From Streptococcus marimammalium DSM 18627 (GTDB lineage Bacteria; Bacillota; Bacilli; Lactobacillales; Streptococcaceae): a DNA stretch of 64,000 bases. Both the position numbers and the translations under genes were made by a program. The DNA lies in contig NZ_KB904339.1 in NCBI RefSeq assembly GCF_000380045.1, positions 239,267 through 303,266 on the forward strand, read 5' to 3'. Below are positions 25,801-34,531 of the stretch, piece by piece (position 1 is the stretch's first letter; each line of letters opens with the position of its first letter). The notes below the pieces were generated by a model that made no database searches, was not told where the DNA came from, and saw only the letters and a program-made list of their open reading frames with translations.

Positions 25801-28328
25801 CAATTACTCAAGGTCAAGGTGATAAGATTGATAAAGGGATTATTGAGTATTCTGATGATCTTGTGACCTGGCATAAGCTAAGAGATGTTAATGGTGAGAG
25901 AAAACTTGAAATTAACACTGAAATTATTGCAAAAGCTGTCCGTATCACTAATAATCAGACTATGAACAAGTGGTGGCGTATTTCGCAATTTATGTTAGAC
26001 ACTCACTCAGGGACTCTTGACTATACTGATACTAATGTTGAGTCATTAAAAGATAGCAAAACTTATGTAGAAGACAACCAATACAAGCTAATCCTTGAAG
26101 GTTCTCATCAGCTAGCATCTGGTGATTATGTTGGTCTACGTTTAGAACGTCTTCATGAATTGCAAGACTTTAACTTAGAAACATCTAGTGGAGTAGCGAT
26201 TAATACACCATTAAGTCTACTTTATTCACCAAATAATGTTGAGTGGTTTAGTAAAGATCAAATCGCAGATCACAATCTAGTCAGATACCTTCGTCTCGTC
26301 AACCAAACAAATGAGACACAATCACTTGAAGATTACCACTTGATTTTAGAAACTGTTGAAGTTCTACCTAATAGCTTGGAGTCTACCACAATGGGAATTA
26401 ATAGCTATTATGGGGCAAATGATGTTCGCAATATCAACAACTTATCAGATCTTTTTGATGGCAAACTAGGTCGCCATGTTGAGTTTAGCGATTTCCAAAG
26501 ACGTGACGGTGAAGTTGTCATTAAGCTCGGAACAACAAGAAATATTAAAACGATAAGAGGTTACATTCAAGACGGTACTCAAAATTACTTGCGTGATGGT
26601 AAAATTCAAGTTAGTGTAGATGGTACTAACTGGGTTGATGTGGTAACGGTCGGTGATGGTGTTATAAATGCTACTCGTGATAATTCACTTGATGATGGTT
26701 GGACACATGATTCAGAAAATCCTGGAAATCGTTTTATCGAAGGAACTCTTTCAGCACCTGTGGAAGCTAATTATTTAAGAATTCTTTTTACAGCTGATTA
26801 CCTTCAACGTTTCATGGCATTTACTGAGCTTGTAATAAACGATGGTGAATTTGTTAAGACAGTTAATGATCCAACGGTTGAAACGAAAAATCTTGAAACA
26901 AGAGATTCATTAGCTAATCATATTGTTGATGGTAAAATTTTAACGACATATCATTTAGACAAAGCAGCTGGTAAATTAGACTACCATCTTTCTGAAAATA
27001 CAGATCATAATCATATCACTATTTTGTCAACAGCGACTTCTGAAACACCAATAAGATTACGTGCTAGAGTTGCTGAAAATAGTGAAAACCATGATCGAGA
27101 TGTGACTAGCCGTTGGATAAGTTTGGGTAATCTGCAATCGAGTTTTGCTAAGGTGACGCTTCCAAGTAGTGTTAAACATCTTCTTGATTTGGAGTTAACA
27201 TGGGATAATTATCCTATCGAAATCTATGAAGTGAAAACATACTATGATGATATTTCTAATGATCATCTTGTCCAAAATGGGAAGGGAGTCTTTGTAGAAG
27301 AATTACCAGAATTTATGGGTATACTGGAGGAAAAGGTTCCAGATAGAGCACCAAGTTATGAATTGCCAGAGTCAGACTTCGTTCCTGAAACTAAAGTGCC
27401 AGACAGAGCACCAAGTTATGAATTGCCAGAGTCAGACTTCGTTCCTGAAACAAAAGTTCCAGACACAGCACCAAGTTATGAGTTGCCAGAGTCAGATTTT
27501 GTTCCAGAAACAAAAGTGCCAGATACAGCACCAAATCATGAGTTACCAGAATTCGTGGGTAAATTAGAAGAAAAAATTCCAAATGCTTTCCCAAGCTATG
27601 AATTGCCAGAGACAGATTTTGTCCCAGAAACTAAAATCCCAGAAACAGCTCCTACAGTTGAAGATTTGCCAAGTATTGTTTTTGAAACAGGAAAAGGGAC
27701 AAATCATCAATTAGAAGAAGTGACCTTCTTAGAAGAAGCAAAAGAAATTGTTGATTTGAAATCAAGAGTTCGTATTCAGCTTGAAAAGGGTGAGCTTTCT
27801 CTAATCACAGGTGCTAATGTGGCGCATAAAGAAACCTTGGACAAAGAAACACCTCAAGTTCTTAAAGGATTAGACTATGATCTTTATGATATTGAATTGA
27901 TAGATGATTTTGGTCAAGTTATTGCTCCACTAAAAAATAGTCTTGTCATTTTACCAATAGATGCTGGTAAAGAAGTTTCTCAAGTTATTTATTTACCAAA
28001 TAGTGATAAAGCTGAAGAGTTAGAGTTTACACCAACATCATTTATCGATGAAAAAGGAAAAACTCAGTTTGCAATTGCCTTTGTGGCTAAGCATTTTAGT
28101 AATTATGGAGTGGTTTATAAAACTCTTCAAAATACAAAAGCACCATCATCTGAAAAAGATGCTACCAATGAGCAAACCAATCAAATGTCTTATGGTTCTT
28201 CTTCTGACACTAAAAAAGAATTACCAAAAACAGGCGATTCTAATATGACAAGTGTTGTAGGAGGTTTAGCTTTATTATCAGCTCTAAGCTTGTATGGATA
28301 TGGTAAAAATAAAAGAGAAATCGACTAA
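22854..28328 (+). CDS. Cell-wall-anchored GH84 beta-N-acetylglucosaminidase (hyaluronidase-like)
   Basis: 1824 residues. A YSIRK signal peptide (YSIRK at 15-19, hydrophobic core to about 43) directs export at the septum. After an acidic linker comes a GH84 enzyme: N-terminal GH20b-like domain (about 150-295), catalytic barrel from RSFIEGYYGNPWS (about 297) with the paired catalytic aspartates in GILADDAPTP (about 421-422), and a helical domain to about 770. Several F5/8-type discoidin (CBM32-like) modules follow (about 780-900, 920-1060, 1180-1340). A proline-rich 20-residue repeat array (1494-1600), a beta-rich domain and the sorting signal LPKTGD (from L1790) end the protein. Relatives act on O-GlcNAc or terminal GlcNAc of host glycans. 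A cre-like site upstream suggests carbon control. Confidence 0.92.
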   Translation: MAYHKQNKGEKEFHYSIRKTSIGVGSVVIGMLFFGLSPVSALAEQNQETVVTTTDVTVDQEIASETETIAKQENSQVEAATNVEFDEADALEAPIIPTNTTDDNDSKEATSNDIEVAPDGTIALENQYKATPDFSKEEIDRATTDQAYLEKEYVIYPSPQKITYGDAVLRLDQGVHLVVGQDVDIYTSNRAKEILQANKISYTTSNVLDTKLPNILLGIHGKDTLASQHQASLQIDSELFDKNDAYSLVIKDKAISVLGKDTDSVFYGLTSLKHMLRDSELPILRELVIEDYADIKNRSFIEGYYGNPWSNEDRSELMRYGGDLKMTQYVFAPKDDPYHNSKWRELYPDDKLEEIKMLARVGNQSKTRYVWTIHPFMSNPVRFDKDEQGNYRFYQNDLDIIKAKFTQLLDVGVREFGILADDAPTPIGGAESYNRLMADLTQWLTEKQADYAGLRKEMIFVPHEYWGNGTEAELRSLNNGLPETSSLTLTGGRIWGQVTNQFLNNLKTNLSANGATYRPVQLWINWPTTDNSKQHLILGGGEQFLQPNVDPSLIAGIMLNPMQQSEPSKIALFSAAEYTWKLWKSVAQAKSVNDMAFNFAENGTFKESQTANAFRELGKHMINQNMDSRVVKLEESIELAPKLTAFLTKLKAGEDISAQRDELRQEFTKLKTAAETYKANGYSRMKDQIIYWLDNTIDQMNALDKLLTATQYIKTDNTTQLWENYKSGLDFYNTSKTHRFWYVSGYQNAELGVQHIRPFILTLLDELSKEVENSLDPSQVQQSFITNRAIASGDINSILDGDLSTKILSTTPNSIAVGDYVGLEFSKAQAINSLIFAMGTKENLRDTFSQAKVEYLNEADEWVQIEKEGLVGNEALIQLEGLDITAKAVRLIATAAKGNTWLGVREIAINRPLEANKNSSDLELTVSHSNNLIYKIGRNQNNILDNDPNTEAMLANANNQDNTPQGAWVQVEIENPTKITKVTITQGQGDKIDKGIIEYSDDLVTWHKLRDVNGERKLEINTEIIAKAVRITNNQTMNKWWRISQFMLDTHSGTLDYTDTNVESLKDSKTYVEDNQYKLILEGSHQLASGDYVGLRLERLHELQDFNLETSSGVAINTPLSLLYSPNNVEWFSKDQIADHNLVRYLRLVNQTNETQSLEDYHLILETVEVLPNSLESTTMGINSYYGANDVRNINNLSDLFDGKLGRHVEFSDFQRRDGEVVIKLGTTRNIKTIRGYIQDGTQNYLRDGKIQVSVDGTNWVDVVTVGDGVINATRDNSLDDGWTHDSENPGNRFIEGTLSAPVEANYLRILFTADYLQRFMAFTELVINDGEFVKTVNDPTVETKNLETRDSLANHIVDGKILTTYHLDKAAGKLDYHLSENTDHNHITILSTATSETPIRLRARVAENSENHDRDVTSRWISLGNLQSSFAKVTLPSSVKHLLDLELTWDNYPIEIYEVKTYYDDISNDHLVQNGKGVFVEELPEFMGILEEKVPDRAPSYELPESDFVPETKVPDRAPSYELPESDFVPETKVPDTAPSYELPESDFVPETKVPDTAPNHELPEFVGKLEEKIPNAFPSYELPETDFVPETKIPETAPTVEDLPSIVFETGKGTNHQLEEVTFLEEAKEIVDLKSRVRIQLEKGELSLITGANVAHKETLDKETPQVLKGLDYDLYDIELIDDFGQVIAPLKNSLVILPIDAGKEVSQVIYLPNSDKAEELEFTPTSFIDEKGKTQFAIAFVAKHFSNYGVVYKTLQNTKAPSSEKDATNEQTNQMSYGSSSDTKKELPKTGDSNMTSVVGGLALLSALSLYGYGKNKREID
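27333..27650 (+). repeat. 60-bp tandem repeats encoding 20-residue wall-spanning units
   Basis: Units start at 27333, 27393, 27453, 27513, 27573 and 27633. The first three are nearly identical in DNA (KVPDRAPSYELPESDFVPET type), while units 4-6 diverge. Unit number is expected to vary between strains by slippage or recombination. Confidence 0.9.
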
Positions 28329-28735
28329 TTTTTAACAAAGGACAATAGTTGATTTAGCTTTATTAAAAAATTCTAAAAAGAGGGAATACTTTATTTCCTC
28401 TTTTTAGTTTATATCACATAAAATAGAAATATTAATTTTTAAAAAAAATTAAAAATAACTTTATTAAAGTAAAATAAACTAAAAGTGATTGTTTTTTTTA
28501 TTTTTTATCTATATAATCATAATTAAGGATAATGTACTTTTAATTTTGGTCCTGTTTTTTGATGTTAGAAAACTAATATTACTACAAAAGAATATAATAT
28601 TACTGTTAAATTCATCATAAAGAAGCAAAGAGGACAAAGGAAGATATAATAATGCTGTTGATTATACCACCTATATTATTCGCTATATAAAAAAGAGGCA
28701 AGTTTGTAAAAAATGAATTCATAAGGAGATTAAAA
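28329..28735. other. Intergenic region before the D-hydroxyacid dehydrogenase gene
   Basis: 407 bases. Apart from the terminator at 28374-28406 I see only AT-rich sequence and the AAGGAG ribosome binding site at about 28722-28727. A 12-codon hydrophobic frame at 28652-28690 was not called. Confidence 0.5.
28374..28406 (+). terminator. Terminator of the GH84 gene
   Basis: An inverted repeat TAAAAAGAGG...CCTCTTTTTA with a short internal bulge, followed by T-rich sequence. Confidence 0.85.
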
Positions 28736-29740
28736 ATGAGACTGATTTTATTTAATGCTAGAGAAGATGAAAAAGTAGCTCTGGAAACCTACCAAAAGTT
28801 GCATCCAGAAATTGAATTAGACATCTACACAGAATCGATTGATGAAAATACCATGTCTTTTATTACAAAAGGTTATGACGGCTTAATTGCCTCACAGGTC
28901 AAAGCTATCCCAGAAAAAGCTTATCATTTAATGAAAAAATCTGGGATTAAGGTATTTGCTACTAGATCAGCAGGATTTGATATGTATAATTTAAAATTAT
29001 TAAAAAAATTAGGCATTCGATTTACTAGAGTACCTTTTTATTCGCCTTTTGCTATAGCTGAATTTGCTTTTACCAGTGCTATGTACTTTTCGCGTGATTT
29101 TGATATTATTCAAAATAATGCTCAAAAAGGAGATTTCCGTTGGCAAGATTCTATTACAAGTACTGAAATCCATCAAAAAACTGTTGGAATTGTTGGAACC
29201 GGAAATATTGGACGAATTGCTGCTGAATTATTTAAAGCAATGGGTGCAACAGTATTAGGATTTGATCTTTATCCAAATAAAGAATTAGAGAGTGTTTTAA
29301 CTTATGTTTCGAGTGTAGAAGAATTGGTTAAAAAATCAGATATAATCTCACTCCATGCACCAGCAACTGAGGAAAATTATCACTTATTTGATGTTGAGTT
29401 GTTTAAACTTGCTAAGAAAAACCTAATTTTGATTAATGCAGCTCGTGGAAGTTTAATTGATACAAAAGCTCTTTTAGATGCTCTTGATAATAATCAAATA
29501 CGCGCTGCAGCAATTGATACTTATGAATACGAAGGACCGTTTGTTAATCAAATTGTGTCATTAGATGATATTGATGACAAAGTTTTCTTAAGGCTGCTTA
29601 AACATCCAAAAGTTCTTTATTCCCCGCATGTAGCTTTTCATACACACACAGCTATTGAAAACTTAGTACATATCGCTATTGATGGGGCAAAAAGAATTAT
29701 TCTTGGTGAAGAAGTTGAAGAAGAAGTTAAGCTAGACTAG
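28736..29740 (+). CDS. D-lactate / D-2-hydroxyacid dehydrogenase
   Basis: 334 residues. The NAD-binding motif GTGNIGRIAAE lies near 152. The catalytic triad of the family is visible: Arg in NAARGSLIDT, Glu downstream in the DTYEYEGP region, and His in YSPHVAFHTH. The substrate loop YSPFAIAEFA and EYEGP segment are typical of D-LDH rather than of glyoxylate reductases. It converts pyruvate and NADH to D-lactate or acts on related 2-oxoacids. Monocistronic, with a strong ribosome binding site (AAGGAG) and its own terminator. Confidence 0.85.
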   Translation: MRLILFNAREDEKVALETYQKLHPEIELDIYTESIDENTMSFITKGYDGLIASQVKAIPEKAYHLMKKSGIKVFATRSAGFDMYNLKLLKKLGIRFTRVPFYSPFAIAEFAFTSAMYFSRDFDIIQNNAQKGDFRWQDSITSTEIHQKTVGIVGTGNIGRIAAELFKAMGATVLGFDLYPNKELESVLTYVSSVEELVKKSDIISLHAPATEENYHLFDVELFKLAKKNLILINAARGSLIDTKALLDALDNNQIRAAAIDTYEYEGPFVNQIVSLDDIDDKVFLRLLKHPKVLYSPHVAFHTHTAIENLVHIAIDGAKRIILGEEVEEEVKLD

Positions 29741-29759
29741 TATCAAAAACTACCATTAT

Positions 29760-29792
29760 AATCACTATCACGTAGGTGGTAGTGATTTTTTC
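29760..29792 (+). terminator. Terminator of the D-hydroxyacid dehydrogenase gene
   Basis: AATCACTA (29760-29767) pairs with TAGTGATT at its far end through a GTGGTAGTGATT arm, followed by six T. Confidence 0.85.
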
Positions 29793-29882
29793 TTACCAAA
29801 TGTGTCAATTAGCAGATGCGATAAAATGACAAAAAAAAAGAAGTAGGATATAATGAGAAAAGATTATTTTGAGGAGTTTTAA

Positions 29883-31163
29883 ATGTTTGAACGATTAAAA
29901 TTATGGTATTACAATCATAAAACTTGGATATATAACACGCAGTATATTTTATACTCAATCATTTTAGTCACTATTGTTATGCTCATTGACTTAGGAATTT
30001 TTAATGTTAGAGATTATATCCCAGCAATTTTCTATACAAAAGTGTCGTTAGCTAAGACCATTCTAGCAACACTTGCGGGTGCACAGTTGACCATCACGAC
30101 CTTCACTTTTTCAACTATTTTATCAGTCATGTCAAACTACATGTCTAATTTTTCACCGCGCGTGGTTGAAAATTTCGTGGATACTAAAATTACGATGAAA
30201 GTGTTAGGTATCTTCTTTGGTGGCTTCTTCTACAGTATTACGGCACTTGTTTTTATGCGAGATGTTTTAGAAAATCAGCAAGTTATAGCAGGTTTTGTCT
30301 CAGTGGTTTATGCCATTATTTCTATGACTTATTTCATCATTTTTGTACAAAATGTTATTAGAAGCTCTAAGAGTGAAAATCTTTTATCAGACATCTATAA
30401 TGTGACTCTAAAAGTTATTGAAAAAGAACTTGATAAACGTAAGGAATACCAGGGATTTTTTAGTGATATTGAAACACAGTCTATGCAACTTTATCCAAAC
30501 AACAATGGTTTTTTAAGTATCATTAACTTTGGTGAAATTGCAGATTTACTAAAAGAAAATAGAGCTGAACTTATTGTTGATTGTAAAATTGGAGATTTTA
30601 TCAATGAAGAAAAACCTCTAGCCCACATCAATAAGGCTGAAAGCACATCTTTTGATGATGATTTAATGTCCAAAATAGCTGATTGTTTTATCTTGTCTGA
30701 AAATAAAATTTACGAAAATGATTATAGACATGGCATTGATAAAATAGAAGAAATCGCCGTTAGAGCACTCTCGCCAGGAGTTAACGATCCAAATACTGCC
30801 ATTCAATGTATTCATAAGATAAGTCTCTTATTAGTGCCAATATCAAAAACAGTTAACAATCATATCATCGTTCAAGAAAATAAGAATGCTAAAATTGCCT
30901 ATACAGCTTATACGTTTGAAGAAGATCTATATCATTCCTTTAATCAGATTGTTAACTATGGAAAAGAAGATATTGATGTTATGTACACTGTTTTAGAAGG
31001 ATTAGAGACACTTTATTATTCAGCTGCTGTAGCAAATAAAAAGGCAGTTCTTAATTTTGTCAAAGACATGTATGAGCACATCATTCCAAAACCAAACGGT
31101 CAACTTAATCAGAAACGTTTGGATTACATCTATCAAAGAATTCTAGAAAAAAGTCAAGAATAG
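29883..31163 (+). CDS. DUF2254 family membrane protein
   Basis: 426 residues. Four transmembrane segments in the first 165 residues (about 18-38, 55-80, 105-125, 138-160) include the conserved stretch LAGAQLTITTFTFS. A soluble C-terminal region of about 260 residues carries the family segment ALSPGVNDPNTAIQCI. DUF2254 is widespread and its function is not established. RBS GAGGAG precedes the ATG. Followed 67 bases later by glycerate kinase. Confidence 0.85.
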   Translation: MFERLKLWYYNHKTWIYNTQYILYSIILVTIVMLIDLGIFNVRDYIPAIFYTKVSLAKTILATLAGAQLTITTFTFSTILSVMSNYMSNFSPRVVENFVDTKITMKVLGIFFGGFFYSITALVFMRDVLENQQVIAGFVSVVYAIISMTYFIIFVQNVIRSSKSENLLSDIYNVTLKVIEKELDKRKEYQGFFSDIETQSMQLYPNNNGFLSIINFGEIADLLKENRAELIVDCKIGDFINEEKPLAHINKAESTSFDDDLMSKIADCFILSENKIYENDYRHGIDKIEEIAVRALSPGVNDPNTAIQCIHKISLLLVPISKTVNNHIIVQENKNAKIAYTAYTFEEDLYHSFNQIVNYGKEDIDVMYTVLEGLETLYYSAAVANKKAVLNFVKDMYEHIIPKPNGQLNQKRLDYIYQRILEKSQE

Positions 31164-31230
31164 AAAAAAGTTTAATTGTAAAATTAATTTGAAAATAACA
31201 ATTAGAATCAGCAGTTAGGTGGAAAAGTTT

Positions 31231-32388
31231 ATGAAAATTGTTTTTGCTTCAGATTCTTTTAAGGGGTCATTATCTTCAGAAAAGATTTCAAAATTGTTAG
31301 AAGAAGTCACACCCAAGGTCTTTCCTCAAGCACAGCTAGTATCTCTTGCAGTTGCTGATGGGGGAGAAGGAACGATGTCAGTTCTTGTTAAAGCGTTAAA
31401 TGGTAGTATTAAAGAAGTTATTACAAGAAACCCTTTGGGAAAAAAAATAAAAGCTAGTTACGGGCTTCTACCTAACCAAACAGCAATTATTGAAATGGCA
31501 AGAGCTTCAGGTCTGCCTTTGATAGAAAAAAAGGAGCGTCATCCAATGAAAACCAGTTCTTATGGAACAGGACTGTTAATACGTGATGCACTTGACAATA
31601 AGGTTAATCATATCCTAATCGCTTTAGGGGGTAGTGCCACAAATGATGGTGGTATGGGAGCTATGTCAGCTCTAGGTTTTCGTTTTTTTGATAAAAATGG
31701 TCATCAGCTAAAAGGATCTGGACAAGACTTGTGGCAAGTTAGTGAGATTGATGTTTCTCATGCTCATCAAAGATTAAAAGAAGTCACTATAACGATTTTA
31801 TCAGACGTTACTAATCCACTTCTAGGTGATAAGGGTGCTACTTATACCTATAGTAAACAAAAAGGTGCAAATAGTAGTATGCAAGAATTATTAGAAGCAG
31901 GGATGACTCATTTTGCTAAAATTGTTGAAAAAACGACCAATAAACAACTGAAAAATTTACAAGGAACTGGAGCAGCTGGAGGACTTGCATTCTCACTTAT
32001 GGCATTTCTAAAGGCAGACATTACTCCAGGTATTGATACGATTTTAGATTTCTTATCTTTTGATAACCTTATTAAAGACGCTGATTTAATCGTCACCGGA
32101 GAAGGTAGATTAGACAAGCAATCTTCTTTTGGGAAAGTTGTCTCTGGAATTTCTAAAAGAGGACAAAAATTTGGAATACCAGTTGTTGCTATTGTAGGAG
32201 GCTTATCTGAAAATTATGAAAACATTTATGCTGATGGTCTATCAAGCATCATAACAACAGTTAATAGAATAATGCCTTTTGAAGAAGCTCTAAAAAATAG
32301 TGAAGAACTCTATAAAGATGCAGCTTACCGTATATTGAATGCTGTTAAAGTAGGCATGACAATTAGCCAAAAAAATAAAAACATATAA
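31231..32388 (+). CDS. Glycerate kinase (GarK/GlxK family)
   Basis: 385 residues from the ATG, which sits 8 bases after AGGTGG; an upstream in-frame GTG at 31219 is part of that ribosome binding site. Family motifs are the N-terminal ASDSFKGSLSS, VADGGEGT, ALGGSATNDGGMGA and VTGEGRLDKQS. It phosphorylates glycerate for entry into glycolysis. It follows the DUF2254 gene and ends 63 bases before rmlD. No glyoxylate or glucarate pathway genes are nearby, so its physiological source of glycerate is unclear. Confidence 0.9.
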   Translation: MKIVFASDSFKGSLSSEKISKLLEEVTPKVFPQAQLVSLAVADGGEGTMSVLVKALNGSIKEVITRNPLGKKIKASYGLLPNQTAIIEMARASGLPLIEKKERHPMKTSSYGTGLLIRDALDNKVNHILIALGGSATNDGGMGAMSALGFRFFDKNGHQLKGSGQDLWQVSEIDVSHAHQRLKEVTITILSDVTNPLLGDKGATYTYSKQKGANSSMQELLEAGMTHFAKIVEKTTNKQLKNLQGTGAAGGLAFSLMAFLKADITPGIDTILDFLSFDNLIKDADLIVTGEGRLDKQSSFGKVVSGISKRGQKFGIPVVAIVGGLSENYENIYADGLSSIITTVNRIMPFEEALKNSEELYKDAAYRILNAVKVGMTISQKNKNI

Positions 32389-32396
32389 ATTTTCCA

Positions 32397-32425
32397 TTGA
32401 TATCATTTTTAGTTTGGTATAAAAT
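32397..32425 (+). promoter_or_regulatory. Promoter of rmlD
   Basis: TTGATA at 32397-32402, a 17-base spacer and TAAAAT at 32420-32425, followed by an AAGGAG ribosome binding site. Confidence 0.7.
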
Positions 32426-32451
32426 AAAAATTAGAAGAAAAGGAGTCAAAT

Positions 32452-33303
32452 ATGATTTTAATAACGGGAAGCAAGGGGCAATTGGGAACAGAATTATGTC
32501 ACCTACTAGATGAAAGAAATGTTGATTATGTTGCTGTAGATGTTAGTGAAATGGATATTACTAAAGAAGAACAAGTAGAGTCTGTTTTTGAACGAGTAAA
32601 ACCAACGCTAGTTTATCATTGCGCTGCCTATACAGCTGTTGATGCAGCTGAGGATGAGGGAAAAGAATTAGACTATGCTATTAATGTTACTGGAACAGAA
32701 ATTATTGCAAGGGCTTCTGAAAAATATGGTGCAACCCTTGTTTATATTTCAACAGACTATGTCTTTGATGGTGATAAACCAATAGGAGAAGAATGGTTAG
32801 AAACAGATACACCAAATCCAAAAACTGAGTATGGTCGTACTAAACGTCTTGGAGAAGAGGCTGTCGAAAAATTCTCAAGTCAATACTATATTATTAGAAC
32901 AGCTTGGGTTTTTGGAAATTATGGTAAAAATTTTGTCTTTACAATGCAAGAACTCGCCAAAAAACATTCTCAATTAACAGTGGTTAATGATCAATTTGGT
33001 CGTCCAACTTGGACAAGAACTTTAGCTGAGTTTATGACTTATTTAACTGATAATCGCAAAGAATTTGGATACTATCATTTATCAAATGATGCTGATAAAG
33101 AAACGTCATGGTATGATTTTGCTGTTGAAATCTTAAAAAATACAGACATTAAAGTAGTACCAGTAGATTCAAGTCAATTTCCAGCAAAAGCCAAACGTCC
33201 ATTTAACTCAACGATGAATTTAGAAAAAACAAAAGCTACAGGTTTTGAGATTCCTAGTTGGCAAGATGCCCTAAAAGAATTTTATCGTCAAGAAAAAAAA
33301 TAA
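32452..33303 (+). CDS. rmlD: dTDP-4-dehydrorhamnose reductase (RmlD/GacA)
   Basis: 283 residues. Short-chain dehydrogenase fold with GSKGQLG dinucleotide motif, YHCAAYTAVDAAE, and the catalytic YGRTK (Tyr and Lys). It makes dTDP-L-rhamnose, the donor for the rhamnan backbone built by rgpA, rgpB and later enzymes. In group A Streptococcus the equivalent gacA is directly followed by gacB. Here a terminator and a 6-kb insert separate it from rgpA. Confidence 0.92.
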   Translation: MILITGSKGQLGTELCHLLDERNVDYVAVDVSEMDITKEEQVESVFERVKPTLVYHCAAYTAVDAAEDEGKELDYAINVTGTEIIARASEKYGATLVYISTDYVFDGDKPIGEEWLETDTPNPKTEYGRTKRLGEEAVEKFSSQYYIIRTAWVFGNYGKNFVFTMQELAKKHSQLTVVNDQFGRPTWTRTLAEFMTYLTDNRKEFGYYHLSNDADKETSWYDFAVEILKNTDIKVVPVDSSQFPAKAKRPFNSTMNLEKTKATGFEIPSWQDALKEFYRQEKK

Positions 33304-33314
33304 AAATGCTAACC

Positions 33315-33340
33315 AAAACAGGCCAACAGCCTGTTTTTTT
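33315..33340 (+). terminator. Terminator after rmlD
   Basis: AAAACAGGC (33315-33323) pairs with GCCTGTTTT (33329-33337), followed by T. Its right half is part of the 78-bp direct repeat. Confidence 0.9.
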
Positions 33341-33406
33341 CTAATCGCCAAAGAAATGAAAATATGATATAATGAAATGATTGTATTGTATAGAATGAGG
33401 TTATTA
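33329..33406 (+). repeat. 78-bp direct repeat, left copy (half-terminator plus promoter)
   Basis: Identical to 39535-39612 except for one base (A for T in the stretch before TATGATATAAT). It includes the right arm of a terminator, an extended -10 TGATATAAT (TATAAT at 33368-33373) and the leader that at the right copy ends at the rgpA start codon. The two copies bracket the side-chain gene module. Confidence 0.95.
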
Positions 33407-33476
33407 CTTTAATTTTTATAGAATTTATATACAATATCAATATAATCTTTAATACACAACTAATAGGAAATTTAGA

Positions 33477-34184
33477 ATGCAAAAAAATAATAAAAATATT
33501 TTAATAATGATTCCAGCATACAATGAAGAAGAATCTATTGAAAAGGTTATTAATAATCTTATCAAAAATTATTCTCAATTTGATTATATTATTATTAATG
33601 ATGGTTCAAAAGATAAGACATCAAATATTTGCCATGCAAATGGCTATAATATCATTGACTTACCAGAAAACCTAGGGTTATCAGGTGCACTTCAAACTGG
33701 CTTTAGATATGCTTTTAATCATGGTTATAAGAAAGCGGTTCAATTTGATGCTGATGGTCAACACTTACCTGAATATATTGAGCAATTAAGTAATGCTATT
33801 GATGAAGGTAATGATTGTGTTATTGGGTCCCGTTTTGTTTCTGTTTCCAAACATAAGAGTTTACGTATGTTGGGAAATACATTAATTAGTTTTATTATTA
33901 AGCTAACAACTGGTAAAACCATTACTGATCCAACCTCCGGAATGAGAATGTTCAATGAATATTTAATAAAAACTTTTGCTACAAACATAAACTATACACC
34001 AGAGCCTGATACAATTTCCTATTTAATAAGACAAGGACTACGGGTGAAAGAAGTTCAAGTTAAAATGCTTGATAGACAGGCAGGGCAATCCTATTTAACT
34101 TTGTCCAGATCAATAAAATATATGTTTCATATGTTTGTATCTATTATTTTAATTCAAAACTTTAGAGAAAGAGGAATAAAATGA
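33477..34184 (+). CDS. gacI: GT2 family glycosyltransferase, GacI-like (polyprenyl-phosphate sugar synthase)
   Basis: 235 residues, GT-A fold: IPAYNEEESIEKV at the N-terminus, NDGSKD, and DADGQH as the metal-binding DXD region. Size and motifs match dolichol-phosphate-mannose-synthase-like GT2 enzymes. In group A Streptococcus GacI makes undecaprenyl-phosphate-GlcNAc with help from the small membrane protein GacJ; the next gene here is a GacJ-type DUF2304 protein overlapping by 4 bases. No membrane segment except a weak C-terminal hydrophobic patch. The start ATG has a weak site (TAGGAAATTTAGA). Confidence 0.85.
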   Translation: MQKNNKNILIMIPAYNEEESIEKVINNLIKNYSQFDYIIINDGSKDKTSNICHANGYNIIDLPENLGLSGALQTGFRYAFNHGYKKAVQFDADGQHLPEYIEQLSNAIDEGNDCVIGSRFVSVSKHKSLRMLGNTLISFIIKLTTGKTITDPTSGMRMFNEYLIKTFATNINYTPEPDTISYLIRQGLRVKEVQVKMLDRQAGQSYLTLSRSIKYMFHMFVSIILIQNFRERGIK

Positions 34185-34531
34185 TTATTGGATTACAAAT
34201 AGTATTAGCTGTAGTTGCAATCATAACTGCTTCACTTATTTTAATAAGTATTAGAAAATCCAACATTCAAATTGAAGATAGTTTCTTTTGGCTAGTTTTT
34301 TCTATCGTATTATTAGGGTTATCAGTTGTTCCAAGCATATTTGTTTGGATTTCTGACTACATTGGATTTGAATCTCCATCCAATTTTATTTTCCTTCTTA
34401 TTATTTTCCTATTAATCATTAATCAATATCGATTAACGAAGAAATTATCTTTACAATCCATAAAGTTAACCAAACTTATTCAATATATTGCTTTATCAGA
34501 GAAAGAGAATAGAGATAATGATTTTAAGTAA
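34181..34531 (+). CDS. gacJ: DUF2304 small membrane protein, GacJ-like
   Basis: 116 residues with three hydrophobic segments (about 3-22, 36-57, 67-86) and a charged C-terminal helix, the DUF2304 layout. GacJ of group A Streptococcus is the same size and binds GacI to stimulate synthesis of the lipid-linked side-chain sugar. It overlaps the upstream GT2 gene (ATGA) and the downstream flippase gene, so the three are translationally coupled. Confidence 0.82.
   Translation: MIIGLQIVLAVVAIITASLILISIRKSNIQIEDSFFWLVFSIVLLGLSVVPSIFVWISDYIGFESPSNFIFLLIIFLLIINQYRLTKKLSLQSIKLTKLIQYIALSEKENRDNDFK

Noticed and set aside
27333..27650. Regular 60-bp repeats considered as a CRISPR-like array
   Set aside because: The repeats are contiguous without spacers, in frame and encode proline-rich wall-spanning units.
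28652..28690. 12-codon hydrophobic frame, possible toxin or leader peptide
   Set aside because: Too short and without a supporting hairpin or antisense element.
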